A stretch of 64,000 nucleotides of DNA from Topomyia yanbarensis (taxonomy: Eukaryota > Arthropoda > Insecta > Diptera > Culicidae): the NCBI RefSeq assembly GCF_030247195.1, contig NC_080670.1:157492580-157556579 (forward strand). The letters are read 5' to 3'. Under the pieces are notes generated by a model. It did no database searches. It had not been told where the DNA came from and saw nothing but the letters and a program-made list of their open reading frames with translations. The position numbers were made by a program, and so were the translations under genes. Each line of letters begins with the position of its first letter. The first letter of the stretch is position 1. Shown piece after piece: positions 29,963 through 42,848 of this stretch.

Positions 29963-32900
29963 GGATCGAAACCACTATAAAATACCACCATTTGAAAGCC
30001 AAACATGACCGGATCGCAGAGGAGTTATCACATATTTCATAGAAAGTTAAATTATCATGTCTTCTACTGTACAGTATCACGTGTAGCTAATTGCAGTCTG
30101 TGTTAAACTGTTCAACCTAATAAGCGTAAAAATTTATATACATACTTCATTTTGTTCAATATAATTTCTTAAATGCACTCCCAAAACTTGTTTTATGTAG
30201 AAATACGTATACAATTATCAACAATTATTTTCTCGATTGGTGTATTTCAATAAGCGCTTGAATCCATCTCAGCGTTCAATTTGACTAAAATGTACAAAAT
30301 TCTTACTCAAAGAAAACAGTGCCTTTCTTTGTTATTTTGAGAACGCTCTGCCATATGACAAACTGTACTGCACGTGTTCATACCTTCGATCCGTTCGAGT
30401 GTAATTACGGCTCAGCAATACCGTGTAATCAGCAGGCTAAAGTGTATCGTTGTAATAATCACCCAAGCGGCGGGCGATGATCATATCCTTGGTTGTGTAA
30501 TTCTTAGCAATTTATCCTGCCACGCGAAACCCGTATGAAGCAAGTAGGCACACACCATATGGTCAATTGCATCCCTCAGCCTAAGCGACTTGACTGTGCG
30601 GAATTTCCCGAGCTTCCGGTACCCTTCAGTTTTAAGAAATACCTTTTTTGGCACTGTAAAAAAACTTTCTTCAAGGTGCCGTTCCAATGAACTTAAGAGA
30701 TGGTGAGGTGATTTTTTCTCGCATGATTTAGTATTTTACCGCAAAATTTAATTATCATTAAATGCATAATTTTTAACAGTGTTTTTTCAGTAGCCCTGTC
30801 TGTCAGTCCGTCAATCCACCGACGACTACGACGACGACGGCCCCGTATCAGAATTTACTGCACTGTGAGAAGGGGGAAAATTACAGCAACCTGGTCTGGA
30901 GCAGACGAACAAAAAATGTACACCAAAATGAAACAATCATTAAATAAATACTTTAAGTAGTTATTTTTGTCTAGATAGGTACCGCAAACCCTCCCTTTCT
31001 AGCCGATACGCCATACACACATTAGCTAGTCCGGGATGGGAGAGGAAATCCTTGTGAGCAGCTAAATAAATATCAATTTTTGAGCGACGACGAATTATAA
31101 GCTGAAATGGTTTCGGGAAAAAAGCGAACCATTCGTCGAAAGAGGATAATAACAAAATTAAAATCGTTTGGTTTTATTGCCACGCTGCTGACTGTGAACT
31201 CGCGAAAATCGAAAAGTAAGAGGATGTATTTTGTTTTCGCCGGGAAACAGAGATAGTGACAGGACGGGCGAGCTGTAACAATTCATTAAACCGATTAAAT
31301 GTTATGGAAATTCTACGGTTGCTGGGTCATACGGGAGAGTTCCACGCGGATCGGACCAGCAGAGGGTTGTTTTATGGGGATTTCTGCAAAGAAAAGATAT
31401 CCGCGCGAATCGTCTTAAGAAGCTCACGGCAAGGCAGTAACGGTGTGTGGCAGGAGAGTAATTGTTTAATTTTGCGAAAAATACAGTTGCGCTCATTATG
31501 AATGCGAAATCGGGCTAAATTATAGCTGTCGGGATTTGTTACACTTCAAATTTTACCTGGCGTGCAAATTTGAATAGTTGTGGATTTCTTTGACATATGA
31601 TCTTATTACTAGAAATTGAATTATTCTTCTATGTTAATTAAACGATGAATCCTAGTATCAGCAGATATACAGAGAACAAATTCAAATTGGTTAGAATTTT
31701 CTAATATCCTGTTAGACGCCTGGGTTGCACTGGATTACTATAAGACAGAATATTTGATTTTTCTTCCCGCATCTATAAATATGATTTTCCAGTAAATTTT
31801 ATCCCAATGCACACTGGGTCGGGCTTGGTGTCTCTGGTATAACAATATTAGCACAATAAATAACACTATTGATGAAAAACCCACTACAAAATCTAAGACA
31901 CTTCTTTCATATGGGACTATTTTTAAAATGTTCTATCTAGTGTTCTACAGCATTTATATTTTTTCAACAAGCTGAACATTTTAGGCTTGTTTTTTAATTA
32001 TTGATTCTGAAAGATCTTAATTTTTGGGGGATTAATTAATGGATCGCTGTTTCACAAGAAGGCTTAATGCGCACCCAAAATCCTTCGAAGACACCAATCA
32101 CATGAATTGGGCCAGTACCGTGCTAGTAATTAAGCTTTTATTTTTTGAATTATGGAGTTAATGTCACTGATAGCAAAACGTTATCACAAAAAAAAACGGT
32201 TTCGCCGAGACACTCCCTAATTGAAAACTTTTATTGATAGTTCTCTTTCATATGAAACAAGTTCTGTAATGTTCTATCAGAAGGTCCAGAGTAGGGGATC
32301 CCACGGCTAGTTGGTGGTTGGGGTAAGTTGCGGAATCCCCTTTTCTCTGTTTCTATTAGAAATAAAACGTTGCCTCTCGTTGTGAACCTCAAGTAGCGTG
32401 AAACACATAATCCAATGTGTTTTTGTTGCAAATCATTTTGTTTAGTAGAAGTTGTGGGTGATATTGTGTTTTTAAGCATACTTTAAAAATTTCCTTAATT
32501 TTAAACATTTTGTTATTTAAGGTGATTTTCAATCTATTCCCCGAAGGATCATATTTTTAGATAGTGCATGAAAAGAGGTTTCAGTATCGGTATAGATATG
32601 ACACTTATTCACAAACAAAACTTATTTTTTAAATACTTTTTTATAAAATATACGGTTGGGTTAAGTTAGCGGTGAAGTACGCGGGGTAAGTTGGCGGTAC
32701 TATTTACAGTGCAAAAAATAGTCATCAAATATTTTAATTTCAAGGATTCATTCCAAAGTAAGATAATCTTTTTCTTTTGTCTCTCATCAATGCATGGGAC
32801 ATTTACATTTTAATACGTGTAGAAGTCAAAATATCGGTGTATTGAGACTGAAATTTAATGGAAAGCGGTTGTTGAAAAGACAGTCGGCACATTTCATAAG

Positions 32901-35012
32901 GACAACTGATGTAATTGCATATGGGTCATTCCATGCGAAGTTATCAAAAAAAGAAATCGACCTTCACGGATTTGAACCAAATTTGGAGGAATTGTTCATC
33001 TAGGGCCAATATATAAAAACCCAAATTTTTGTGTCAATTAAACCACCCCTCGGGTCATGGGAGCACCCCCCGTTTTGGCAAATTGCCAAAACCTTTGATT
33101 TTCTTTTGATCATATCTTCGGTTTTATTTACTCTAGAATCAAACCGCCAATTGGCTTTTGAAGAAAATTGTTCAAGGAATCTAGAAAAAATATTGCTTTT
33201 GCCGGCAGTGCTGCCAACTATGCGATTTTTTCAGTTAAATATTTAAAGGTAATATTTCTCTCAATACATATATTTTAATTTTGAAAATTTTAATGCCATC
33301 GCGTTCCTCAGGCATTTTTACATAAAAAACAACTATCATCCCAATATAATATGAGCGCATCCTGAGATACACCGTTTTGAAGGGAAAAACTCCCATTTTC
33401 TCATTTTGGCAATTTCTCTAGACAGTGATATCTCAATTTTCTCCGAGGTTGTGTGGTTCATTCGTTATTTTTCCCTCTTAGCTGCTGTTGTTGGCTCGCT
33501 GACCGGCCTTTGTTGTGCAACTGATATACACAAAACCAGACTTCCCATGAACATCAACAAAGTTTGTACCTGTGTACAAAATTTCGCGCACGCGTTCAAC
33601 CTCAAACTCTCGATGTACAGGTTCACCTCAAACATCGAACCCAAGCGAACGATATACAACCTCTAGCTGAAAGACCCGTGTACGTAGACTAGGTGCGTCC
33701 ACGAGAACGATTAGCACAAGGCAGAAAGAGCCAGCGCATGGAATTATGAGTGAGAAAGAGTAAACTAGTACCACGAACCTATGTGTACACACAGCGTGTA
33801 CGTACATGGGGTTCGGTTGTGCAGGCGAACAGGCGCACGTGTTTTGTTACGAAATTGCGTGTTTGAGTTCGAACACAAAGTGTGGGTTTGATATGAGCAC
33901 AGAACCAGAGCGAACGTTGTGTTCATTTAGACTGCTCAAAACTGTTGCTAATATTGATGCCGACTAACTTGACTTACATTCTTTTACAAATACCCTCGCA
34001 GGATTTCTCCAAAGACTTGTTTTTAAAATGATAGAATTCAAATGACACTGTCTGTCAAAACGACTCGAAATATAAACTTTTTATTTCCGATTAGGAAGAT
34101 TTCAAAGTCATTTAAATATTTCATGGGAGCGCACTGGCCTGGATTGTTTTATCTGATTCATTTATTTTTTCATGTTTCGACTTTATTCGGCAAATGAGGA
34201 TATTTGCGAACACTAGGTTTCTAAATTGAATCAATTTCACATTTCATATATGAGTAAATTCGATACAGGAAGTAATCTGCATTTTGCCTATTAATAAATA
34301 AATATTCCACTTGACGAACAGAGGGACGCGTACCGCACAAAATCAATTGTCATTTTAAATCTTCGCAACGAGGACCTTATAAGGAAACTAGTTTAATCTT
34401 CTAAACTTATTCTTAAAAACATTACAAGAAGATACAGCAGAAAAGTCGACAAGGTCAAACAGACAATTAAAACGGAAAGTTCCGTGGCATATTAATATTA
34501 ATTTATCAGAGAGAAGCTGGGTATCGATTTGGTCAGTACAAAAACTGCCTCTAGATATGTTCCGTCTTTTAGATGGTAACGATCAATGTATAGTGGCAGC
34601 TCTGTCGGGTTGCACCAAGGTAAAGAACGCAGGAATTCCATTCAATTGATATTATATTGTTGAATCATTAATATTGAACCGATTAGTAATTATACCATAT
34701 AGGTATAATTTTCAAACGTTGTTTTTATTGGTAAAGGTATATAATTGATTATTAACAAGCGCAAATGTAAATCAAGTTGAAGGATTTCCCTAATTCCATT
34801 CTTTTGCTTATAACTATGTATCGTAATTCAGATCGAGAATCATATGAAACGATCCGAACCTTGACGGCACGACAACCCGCATAAATGTGTATTATATCCC
34901 AACCATTGCATCAAACGTTTAAAAACCATTTTCAATATGGTTCGTTCAACAGCAGATTAGTTTGGTACAATATCGAACATAACCATTATCGTTTTTCCAA
35001 TCTCGACCATAC
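29963..35012. other. About 5 kb without a recognisable gene
   Basis: Only short frames with no family resemblance. Two minus-strand frames (30481-30687 and 30961-31155) read like protein but match nothing I know. Segments around 32300 and 32655 contain GGGGTAAGTTG-type motifs that resemble the repeats at 55442 and 63058. The rest looks like unique AT-rich DNA. Confidence 0.45.
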
Positions 35013-35888
35013 AAACAACGGGTTTTTTTTTTTTTTCAATTCGTTTATTTGATAAGGCAGGTTTGCGTTAGCTTAAAGGTGCCAATTTTGTTTTGTTTTA
35101 CATTTTAAATTACTTAAAACTAGGGGCTTACATATTGATTTTTGAAATTAAACTAAGGCTAATTTATAGCTATACATATACACAAGGGGGTAGTATAATT
35201 TTCGTAAGATTAGAGGGGTCATTTAGTTTTTATGGCAATACGGTTTGACATTTTTAGCAATGAGATTATTGGAGCAAATAATGTTTAACTAAGGGGGAAA
35301 ATTTTTACGACTATCTTAAAAGTAGAAATAATTAGAGGGCGTGATTAAATTTTGTAAAGATTCGGAGACATTAATTAGAGTTATTTTATGTGGTAGTAGA
35401 GTTGGGCATTTTCAACGAGATCATATAATATAATAGTTAAAACTAGAAAAGGCAAGAAGAGCTAAATGCTTCATGAAGATATTTGTGGGGGGGGGGGGGA
35501 AGGGGTGTTACTTCTGTGTATAAGAGTCAGGGGAAGTAGGGTGGACAAACATGGCAGGGGGAGAACATTATTTCAGTTTCAGACTTCGGGAGATCAACGG
35601 ATGGATTACAGAATCAGGGTGGTCTTCATCAGGAAGAATCATGTACTGGGACGCCGGGTGGTCGTTCTCGAGATGGCAGGGGTTTCTCCAGACGATTTCG
35701 TAGTGCGGCTCAGATGTTGATCGGCTACATTTCGAGTTGTGCGTGTGATGTTCGTGCTTTAGGTCCCGTGTTTGTTGGCTCATTCGACAGGGATGTTTTG
35801 TGTCGCCTTGGAGTCGCATCAAACCATCGTGGGTGTATGGTACAGGTGGAAGAGAGCGCTTCTGAGAATGATAAGGAAAAAGGGGCAG

Positions 35889-36656
35889 TTAAAGTTGGAT
35901 ATTGATGGTTTTTATGAAGGTGTATATAAGGGACATATAGAGGACATCGCGGCTTGCCAACACATCTCGAACCGGGACGTTGGGTGGTCTTCCTCGGGCC
36001 CGGAGGGTGTCCATAAGCCGAGACCTGGCGGAACTGTACTCGGTGCACGCCCAGACTATGTGCTCTATATCGTGATAACCGTCGCCACAAGCGCAGATAC
36101 CACTCTCCACGAGCCCAATACGTCGGAGATGTGCATCCAGCGTGTAATGGTTCGCCATGAGTCGGGACATCACACGAATGAAGTCACGACCCACATCCAT
36201 CCCCTTGAACCAAGGTTTCGTCGATACCTTAGGGACTATCGAATGTAGCCACCTTCCTAGCTCCCCATTGCTCCACGAGGTTTGCCAACTTTCGAGGGTT
36301 CTCTGATGAGTAATACTGAAAAATTCGTGGAAGCAAATTGGTCTTTCAAAAACGTCACCTTCAATGGCACCCACCTTAGCTAAGGAGTCCGCCTTCTCAT
36401 TGCCCGGAATGGAGCAATGAGAAGGGACCCACACCAAGGTAATCTGGAAAGATTTGTCAGATAAAGCACTCAGTAGCTCCCGTATTTTCCCCAAAAAACA
36501 CGAGGAATGCTTTCCATGTTTCATCGAGCGAATAGCGTCAATAGAACTCAGACTATCCGAGACGATGAAGTAATGGTCTGCGGGTAATGTGTCAATGACT
36601 CCAAGGGTATACTGAATAGCAGCTAGTTCTGCGGCGTAAACTGAAGCAGGGTCACA
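35889..36656 (-). pseudogene. RNase H and C-terminal domain of I-like ORF2 (shifted frame)
   Basis: Continues ORF2 after a frameshift near 36656. RNase H features: the acidic YAAELAAIQYTL, SDSLSS with the catalytic Asp, and NEKADSLAK. The first motif (YTDGS) is on the other side of the shift. After RNase H comes a Cys/His cluster CACGDGYHDIEHIVWAC found at the end of many LINE proteins. RNase H removes the RNA strand during cDNA synthesis. A one-base difference (an extra C or the loss of two bases in ACAAACTGTGACC) accounts for the break. Confidence 0.8.
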
Positions 36657-39573
36657 GTTTGTAGGAGGCGGTGAACTTTTGATTGAAAATACCGAAGCCA
36701 GTGGACCCTTCGAGGTTTGATCCGTCAGTATAAAACATCTTAGAACAGTCGACTTCTCGGAATTTATTATAAAAAATATTTGGAACCACTTGTGGGCGTA
36801 TATGGTCCGGAATTCCAATAATCTCATCTTTCATGGATGTGTCGAAGAAAACAGTAGATTCAGAAGTATTTATGAAATGCACACGGTTGGGATTGTAAGA
36901 AGAAGGATTAATATTTTGCGCCATGTAGTCAAAGTACAGGGACATAAAACGGGTCTGAGAATTGAGCTCAACAAGCCTTTCGAAATTTTCAATCACCAAC
37001 GGGTTCAAGATATCGCATCGAATGAGCAATCGATATGAGAGTTCCCAAAATCGATTTTTCAGCGGGAGAACGCCCGACAGGACTTCGAGACTCATCGTAT
37101 GGGTCGACTGCATGCACCCTAAGGCGATACGCAAACAACGATACTGAATTCTTTCGAGTTTGATGAAATGTATGTTCGCGGCGGATCGAAAGCAGAAGCA
37201 TCCGTATTCCAGTACCGACAGTATCGTTGTTTGATACAACCTAATTAGGTCTCCTGGGTGGGCACCCCACCACGTTCCGGTTATTGTACGAAGAAAGTTG
37301 ATCCTTTGCTGGCATTTCTGTTTCAGATACCGAATATGGCATCCCCAAGTACCTTTCGAATCGAACCAGACCCCTAGATATTTTTCTGTGAAGACCTGAG
37401 CTATAGTTTGACCCATTAATAGAAGCTGTAGTTGTGCTGGTTCACGCTTCCTAGAAAATACAACTAGCTCAGTTTTCTCCGTGGAGAATTCGATACCCAG
37501 CTTAATAGCCCATGCAGACAAATTGTCCAAGGTATTCTGTAATGGTCCTTGTAGATCGACAGCTTTGGGTCCCGTAACAGACACCACGCCATCGTCTGCA
37601 AGTTGTCTTAACGTGCAGGAATTGTCAAGACATTCATCAATGTCGTTGACGTAGAAATTGTATAACAGGGGGCTTAGACATGAGCCCTGGGGAAGGCCCA
37701 TGTAGCTAAATCGTGATGTCGATAAATCACCATGCGAAAAATGCATGTGCTTTTCCGACAACAAGTTTAGTAAAAAGTTGTTTAAAGTCGCTGAAAGACC
37801 ATGCTGGTGCAACTTCTCTGAAAGAATGTTGATAGAAACTGAATCAAAAGCCCCCTTTATATCTAGGAACACTGATGCCATCTGCTCTTTACTAGCATAG
37901 GCCATTTGAATTTCGGTTGAAAGCAACGCAAGACAATCATTCGTCCCTTTGCCTTTGCGAAAGCCAAATTGTGTATCTGACAGTAAGCCATTTGCTTCGA
38001 CCCAATTGTCGAGGCGGGATAGGATCATTTTCTCGAACAACTTCCGGATACAAGATAGCATTGCGATCGGTCGATACGAATTGTGGTCGGAGGCTGGTTT
38101 TCCTGGTTTTTGGATGGCGATGACCTTCACTTGCCTCCAATCGTGTGGGACAATGTTAGCCTCAAGAAACTTATTAAATAAGTTCAACAAGCGTCTCTTG
38201 GCAGAGTCTGGCAGATTCTTCAACAAGTTGAATTTGATTCTGTCTGACCCTGGAGCTTTATTGTTACACGACAAGAGAGCAAGTGAGAACTCCACCATCG
38301 AAAAAGGTGTTTCGTTCGCGTTATCGTGACGGGACGCGGCGCGGTAGATCTTCTGTGCCGGGGCGGAATCCGGACAAACCTTCTTGGCGAAATCGAATAT
38401 CCAACGGTTTGAATATTCCACGCTCTCATTAGTACTGTTTCGATTTCGCATACGTCGGGCTGTTCCCCAAAGAGTGCTCATCGATGTTTCTCTCGTTAAT
38501 CCGTCGACGAACCGGCGCCAATAACCGCGTTTTTTGGCTTTCATCAAACTCTTCATTCGCTTGTCTAACGTCGCGTACTGTCGAAAACTAGCGGGTAACC
38601 CGTCGTTCCGGAAGGTCTTAAACGCGGCGGCCTTCTCTGCGTACACGTCTGAGCACTCTTTATCCCACCAGGGATTGGGAGAACGTTTTTGTTTGTTCGC
38701 GCCGGGTACTGGCTTAGTCTGAGCTTGATTCGCGCTGTCGAGAATCAAGCCAGCCAAAAAGCTGTACTCTTCCTCCGGAGGAAGTTCTTGAGTAGATTCG
38801 ATGTTGTCGGATATCGCGGCAGCATAGCTCTTCCAATCGATATTTCGTGTGAGGTCATACGAAATATTGATTGTTTCCAATGGCCTTGAGCCGTTATTGA
38901 TTGAGACTATGATCGGCAGATGGTCGCTACCGTGGGGATCAGGGATTACCTTCCACGCGCATTCTAACTTTAGCGAGGTCGAGCAAAGGGATAAATCTAA
39001 TGCGCTTGGGCGCGCAGGTGGGGGAGGAATCCGTGTCATTTCACCCGTGTTTAGAATTGTCATGTTGAAGTTGTCGCAAATATTGTGAATTAAAGAGGAA
39101 CGGTTATCATCATAAAGGCAACCCCATTCCGTATCGTGAGAGTTAAAGTCGCCTGAAACTAGTCGCGGTGCAGGCAGGGATTCTATGATGTCATGTAGCC
39201 GGCGATGCCCAATCGCGGTGTTGGGGGGAATATATATGGAAGCTATGCAAAGATCTTTGCCTTTGGTTGTTACTTGACAAGCGACAACTTCAATACCTGT
39301 TATCGAGGGAAGGTTAATTCTGTAGAAGGAATAGCGCTTTTTGATCCCCAAAAGCACTCCTCCATAGGGGGTGTCTCGATCCAGGCGAATAATATTAAAG
39401 TCGTGGAAGTTGAGATCTATGTCGGAAGTTAACCAAGTTTCACATAATGCAAATGCATCGCAACTCCAATTATTTATTAAAATTTTGAAGGAATCGATTT
39501 TCGGGATGATACTTCTGCAATTCCACTGTAGAACAGTGATCAAATCCGTGACCTCGTTCGATGAGTTAGCCAT
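36652..39573 (-). pseudogene. I-like LINE ORF2: endonuclease and reverse transcriptase
   Basis: Starts at the ATG 39571-39573 (MANSSNEVTD), which overlaps the end of ORF1 by 8 bases (ATGGCTAA). Counting four residues further upstream as in the open frame: APE endonuclease with WNCRS (21-25), CETW (48-51), GDFN (145-148) and SDH (220-222); RT with LDIKGAFD (574-581), GLPQGSCLSPLLY (630-642) and LADD (662-665) in place of the commoner YADD; start of RNase H with YTDGS (~952-956). The frame ends at 36652 because of the one-base shift. All catalytic motifs are present, so the copy was active until recently. The 8-base overlap suggests termination-reinitiation to make ORF2 protein. Confidence 0.85.
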
Positions 39574-40891
39574 CGAGGGATACAATCGCTGAAAGGAGGG
39601 GCCATTTAGCAGTCAACTGCTTCAAAAATGTTCTTACTGTAGGGAGAAAAGCTAACATAAGACTTTTAATAGGATCAGTTATATTGAAAGTTTTTATTAT
39701 CCAGTCCACAATGTCCGAGAGTTTGATAATTCCAGTGCCGCGATTATTCTCGAACTGAAACAGAGGAACACTTGGGATTTTTGATGTTCCGGGAAGTGCT
39801 GGGAACTCCTTCTCTGAGTTTAATCCTCCGAGACCAGGAGCTAATTGCTTCGGTTTGGTTGCAACACTTCCAATAGATGTGACTTTCTGAGTCCCGTCAA
39901 GGGATACCTTCTGGCCTTTACAACGAACTTTAGGAGAGGAAATGTTCCTCCTCTTCCTATAACTTCTAGGCGCCCTAGTAGATGTTCCCTCTTGTGGGTC
40001 ATCAGCCTCGCCCTCGTTAGGAGGCAAGTGAGCATAGATGTTTGTTGAGGTTGGTGGTGTAGCTTTCTTTAGCATTTCTGCAAAAGAACGTTCGGATCGT
40101 CCAGCAAGGGAACGTTTTAGTTTATCCCCGCGTAGTTTGTACGCGGGACATGCCGAGATATCATGCAGATTCTCTGCACAGTAAGGACACTTCTCAGCAT
40201 TCTTACTGCACGAATCATCTAGATGATTCTCCCCGCATTTTCCACAGCGGGCCTTATTGCTACAATGGGTGGCTGTGTGACCCAATTGTTTACACTTTGT
40301 GCAATTCATGACCCGCGGCACAAACAGACGCACAGGCAGACGAACCTTGTGCAAGAGGACGTAATTTGGCAAAGCGGTACCAGCGAAGGTCAACCGATAA
40401 GAGTTTGATTGGGGGTACGTTTTTGAACCATCCCCCGCAACTACTACTGAGTGCAAACGCTTGCACTCGAGTATTTTCACTGGCTGAAGTAAGCGGTCTC
40501 TGAAACGGCCAACCCCGTACTGCAGCAGATCCTCGCATGTCAAACTGTCATCGGTGACAACGCCTTCAGACTGTACTTTCACAGCTGGAATATACACGTG
40601 ATAGTCCTTCGTAAAGTGCTCGCAGCAAGCAATATCGTTTGCCTGCTTTGAGTTAGTCAGCACGACCCTCAGCCTGTCTGAGCGGACCTTTTTTATTTCG
40701 ATCACAGCCGAGAACCGTTCCGTCAGGTCTTTTGAAATCTGTAATAGATTCAGCGATTTTGTTTTGGGCCGAAAGAAGACCACAAAGGGACCGGTCGAGA
40801 GCTCTGGATATTGTTTGGGTCGGGGGAGAGCCTTAGGAGTCGACTCGATCTCCATTTGGCCATCCGGGGAGGAAGCCATCGACACCGTCAA
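39566..40891 (-). CDS. I-like LINE ORF1 (gag-like, three zinc knuckles)
   Basis: A 441-residue open frame. The N-terminal half has an RNA-binding fold-like region (FVVFFRPKTKSLNLLQISKD; RLRVVLTNSKQAND). It is followed by three CCHC knuckles: CTKCKQLGHTATHC (197-210), CGKCGENHLDDSC (216-228) and CPYCAENLHDISAC (235-248). A basic Ser/Pro-rich tail comes after (RSYRKRRNISSPKVRCK). The protein packages element RNA. It reads without interruption; the upstream in-frame ATG at the 5' end of the frame is accepted as start, though a second Met (M5) is possible. Confidence 0.85.
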   Translation of the reverse strand: MTVSMASSPDGQMEIESTPKALPRPKQYPELSTGPFVVFFRPKTKSLNLLQISKDLTERFSAVIEIKKVRSDRLRVVLTNSKQANDIACCEHFTKDYHVYIPAVKVQSEGVVTDDSLTCEDLLQYGVGRFRDRLLQPVKILECKRLHSVVVAGDGSKTYPQSNSYRLTFAGTALPNYVLLHKVRLPVRLFVPRVMNCTKCKQLGHTATHCSNKARCGKCGENHLDDSCSKNAEKCPYCAENLHDISACPAYKLRGDKLKRSLAGRSERSFAEMLKKATPPTSTNIYAHLPPNEGEADDPQEGTSTRAPRSYRKRRNISSPKVRCKGQKVSLDGTQKVTSIGSVATKPKQLAPGLGGLNSEKEFPALPGTSKIPSVPLFQFENNRGTGIIKLSDIVDWIIKTFNITDPIKSLMLAFLPTVRTFLKQLTAKWPLLSAIVSLDG

Positions 40892-42063
40892 TGCACGGGG
40901 TCAGCACCCGCGCAGACGGGAAAAAGCCGTAAATGTATCAAAAAGGTAGATTTCACTTATCTGTATACTCGTTTCCCACGACGCACCAGTCCAGCTTAAA
41001 TAGCTGGTTATTGTTCAATCCTCGCTTTACGAACAAAAGGTTGAGGAATGTGGCCTAACGGTTAACACACGCACAAAAGAATAAAAGTCCAAACCTCGAA
41101 GAGGCAGAGAATGGCAAAATAACCTTGAACGCGGATTACTGCACTGTTCTTTTTCCAACAGACCGAAAACAAAACACTTCTATCTCGATCGAGCGATGCG
41201 TAGAGACTGAAAACAACGGGTTGTTAAGAACGGTTACCATACCTTATATGCTTTTTTCCAGATACATTTTGAGTGCTTGACAACGTACCATTCAAGAACT
41301 ATATAGTTTATGATAACATGCAAATTTTAGCGATGCATAAAATATTAGGCAGCGACAAAAAATCTCTTCCCTTCCACATTTCAATTCTATCGATTGATGA
41401 AGTTTCATTTAGTTACATGCCATCTTCTGAAGAAAACTTCGTAGACACTAGTAGTCGAGTAAAGCATTTTGAATGTTAGAAAGTATCAAAAAAAGCTTAC
41501 TTAAGGGGCTATATACAAAGTTGTAACGAAAAAGTGAGTTAAGTTAGTAATTTCTTATTGAGTTTTTGCGAATATTTATTTGAAAAAGCAAAAACTTTTT
41601 TTTGAAGTACTGTTAAAGTTCGAAAAATCAAGTTGAATTAAAAAAAATATTAAAGGTTGGCGAAGTTATGGCATATCCCCCGACGCGTGTTTTTTGGCAA
41701 AGGTTTGCGTTGAACGCTCTCCAAGCCAAACCGCTCAACTGAAATCAAAAAAGTAAAAAGATTATTGAAGAAAAATGTATTGTGGTGTCTTTAAATGGTT
41801 CGGTTTTTTTCCTTCAAAAAACAAGTTGAACAAAAAATTAAGTTTTATGGTGTTCAAAATTTTAAACAAAAAATCATTGCAATGAATCGAAAATTTTTAG
41901 ATGAAAAAGGAAACATTCAAGTACACGAGAATGCAAATACAAATAATTCAAAAAAAATATGAAAATCGGATGAATAGCTTTTGAGATATCACGTTCACCG
42001 CAACTTAGTTCCGAGATAATTGCGTTTAAAGTTTTGTGTTAACTTTGAGTATTATATCGACTG

Positions 42064-42457
42064 CACACAAAAAAATAATGAAATTTAAACGATATGTAAA
42101 TCAATACGAATGTAAACATACAAAGATTGAATCAAAACTTTGATTGAAAATTACGTTAAAATCAATGCACTCAATTGGAGCATCTAAAAGCATTCAATGT
42201 TACACTTTCATTCGTGTAATATTACATGCCATTCATTTTACAGCAATAAGCGTGTAAAAAATACATTGAAGTGCATTGGTTTTCCGTTTGAAGAAACTAT
42301 AATTTTCAATCCACGTGTAGAATTATAATAAAATTCGTTGAATAAAGCACGACAAGTCGGGTGGATTTTTAGTGGAACTTAATTTTACATTTATATTCAT
42401 GCTCCAAATATGTGCATGAAAATAAACTTAAAATTACAAAATATTTTTTTCTGTGTG
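42064..42457. mobile_element. MITE with CACACA/TGTGTG ends, ~394 bp
   Basis: CACACAAAAAAATAATGAAA at the left and ATTTTTTTCTGTGTG at the right form short inverted termini, reminiscent of the TA-flanked MITE at 29646-29960. The interior has TTACAT/ATGTAA motifs in both orientations. No clear duplication is visible, so the exact ends are uncertain. Confidence 0.5.
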
Positions 42458-42530
42458 GAACTGGAATTTCTGTGAATGTTTGGGGCTTTCTCAGTCAATG
42501 TAGCTTGAGCAAACGAAATGTTTTTAAAAC

Positions 42531-42572
42531 TGCCCGACGTTTCGACCGTGTTTGGCGGCCTTTTTCAAGGGA
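42531..42572 (-). ncRNA. Decayed hammerhead-ribozyme-like core in the Penelope relic
   Basis: The minus strand reads TTGAAAAAGGCCGCC, AAACA, CGGTCGAAACGTC. The arrangement resembles a hammerhead core: CUGANGA (here TTGAAAA, two changes), a stem II GGCCG/CGGTC, then GAAAC and GTC. Hammerhead motifs are known in Penelope-like elements. The core changes mean this copy should be inactive. The identification is tentative. Confidence 0.4.
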
Positions 42573-42848
42573 AACTAAAATAATTTGTTATTATGAGTGA
42601 ACAGGTGAAGCATAATAAAAAATACAACAAAACAAAACGTTTCCTTTTTCATCTGAAAAAGTCATCTGGAAAATCTTTGGTACAGAGCTCTATGTGTGCA
42701 CGAAGTGGTTCAACGTCTGGTTTGAAAATGGTGACCCACTGCGTATAGACTTTTCTACAGCTCATGTACGTGCACGTCACATGACACAAATACTACTTCT
42801 CTAGCTGGTAATAGTAAACAAAGTCGGCAAAAGTAAATGGGATTGTTT

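Larger units (their letters stand above)
35023..41210 (-). mobile_element. Full-length I-like LINE with RNase H
   Basis: A ~6.2-kb non-LTR retrotransposon in minus orientation. A T run at 35023-35036 on + is its poly(A) tail. The target duplication AAACAACGGG (35013-35022 and 41211-41220, possibly two bases longer) brackets it. ORF1 has three zinc knuckles; ORF2 has endonuclease, RT, RNase H and a C-terminal Cys/His motif. RNase H plus this ORF1 type points to the I superfamily; the exact clade is not certain. The only defect I see in the ORFs is a one-base shift at the start of RNase H. The 3' UTR contains a 13-base G run on + (35487-35499). Confidence 0.85.

Noticed and set aside
30481..31155. 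Two minus-strand frames that read like protein
   Set aside because: No recognisable family or splice link; kept as unknown.
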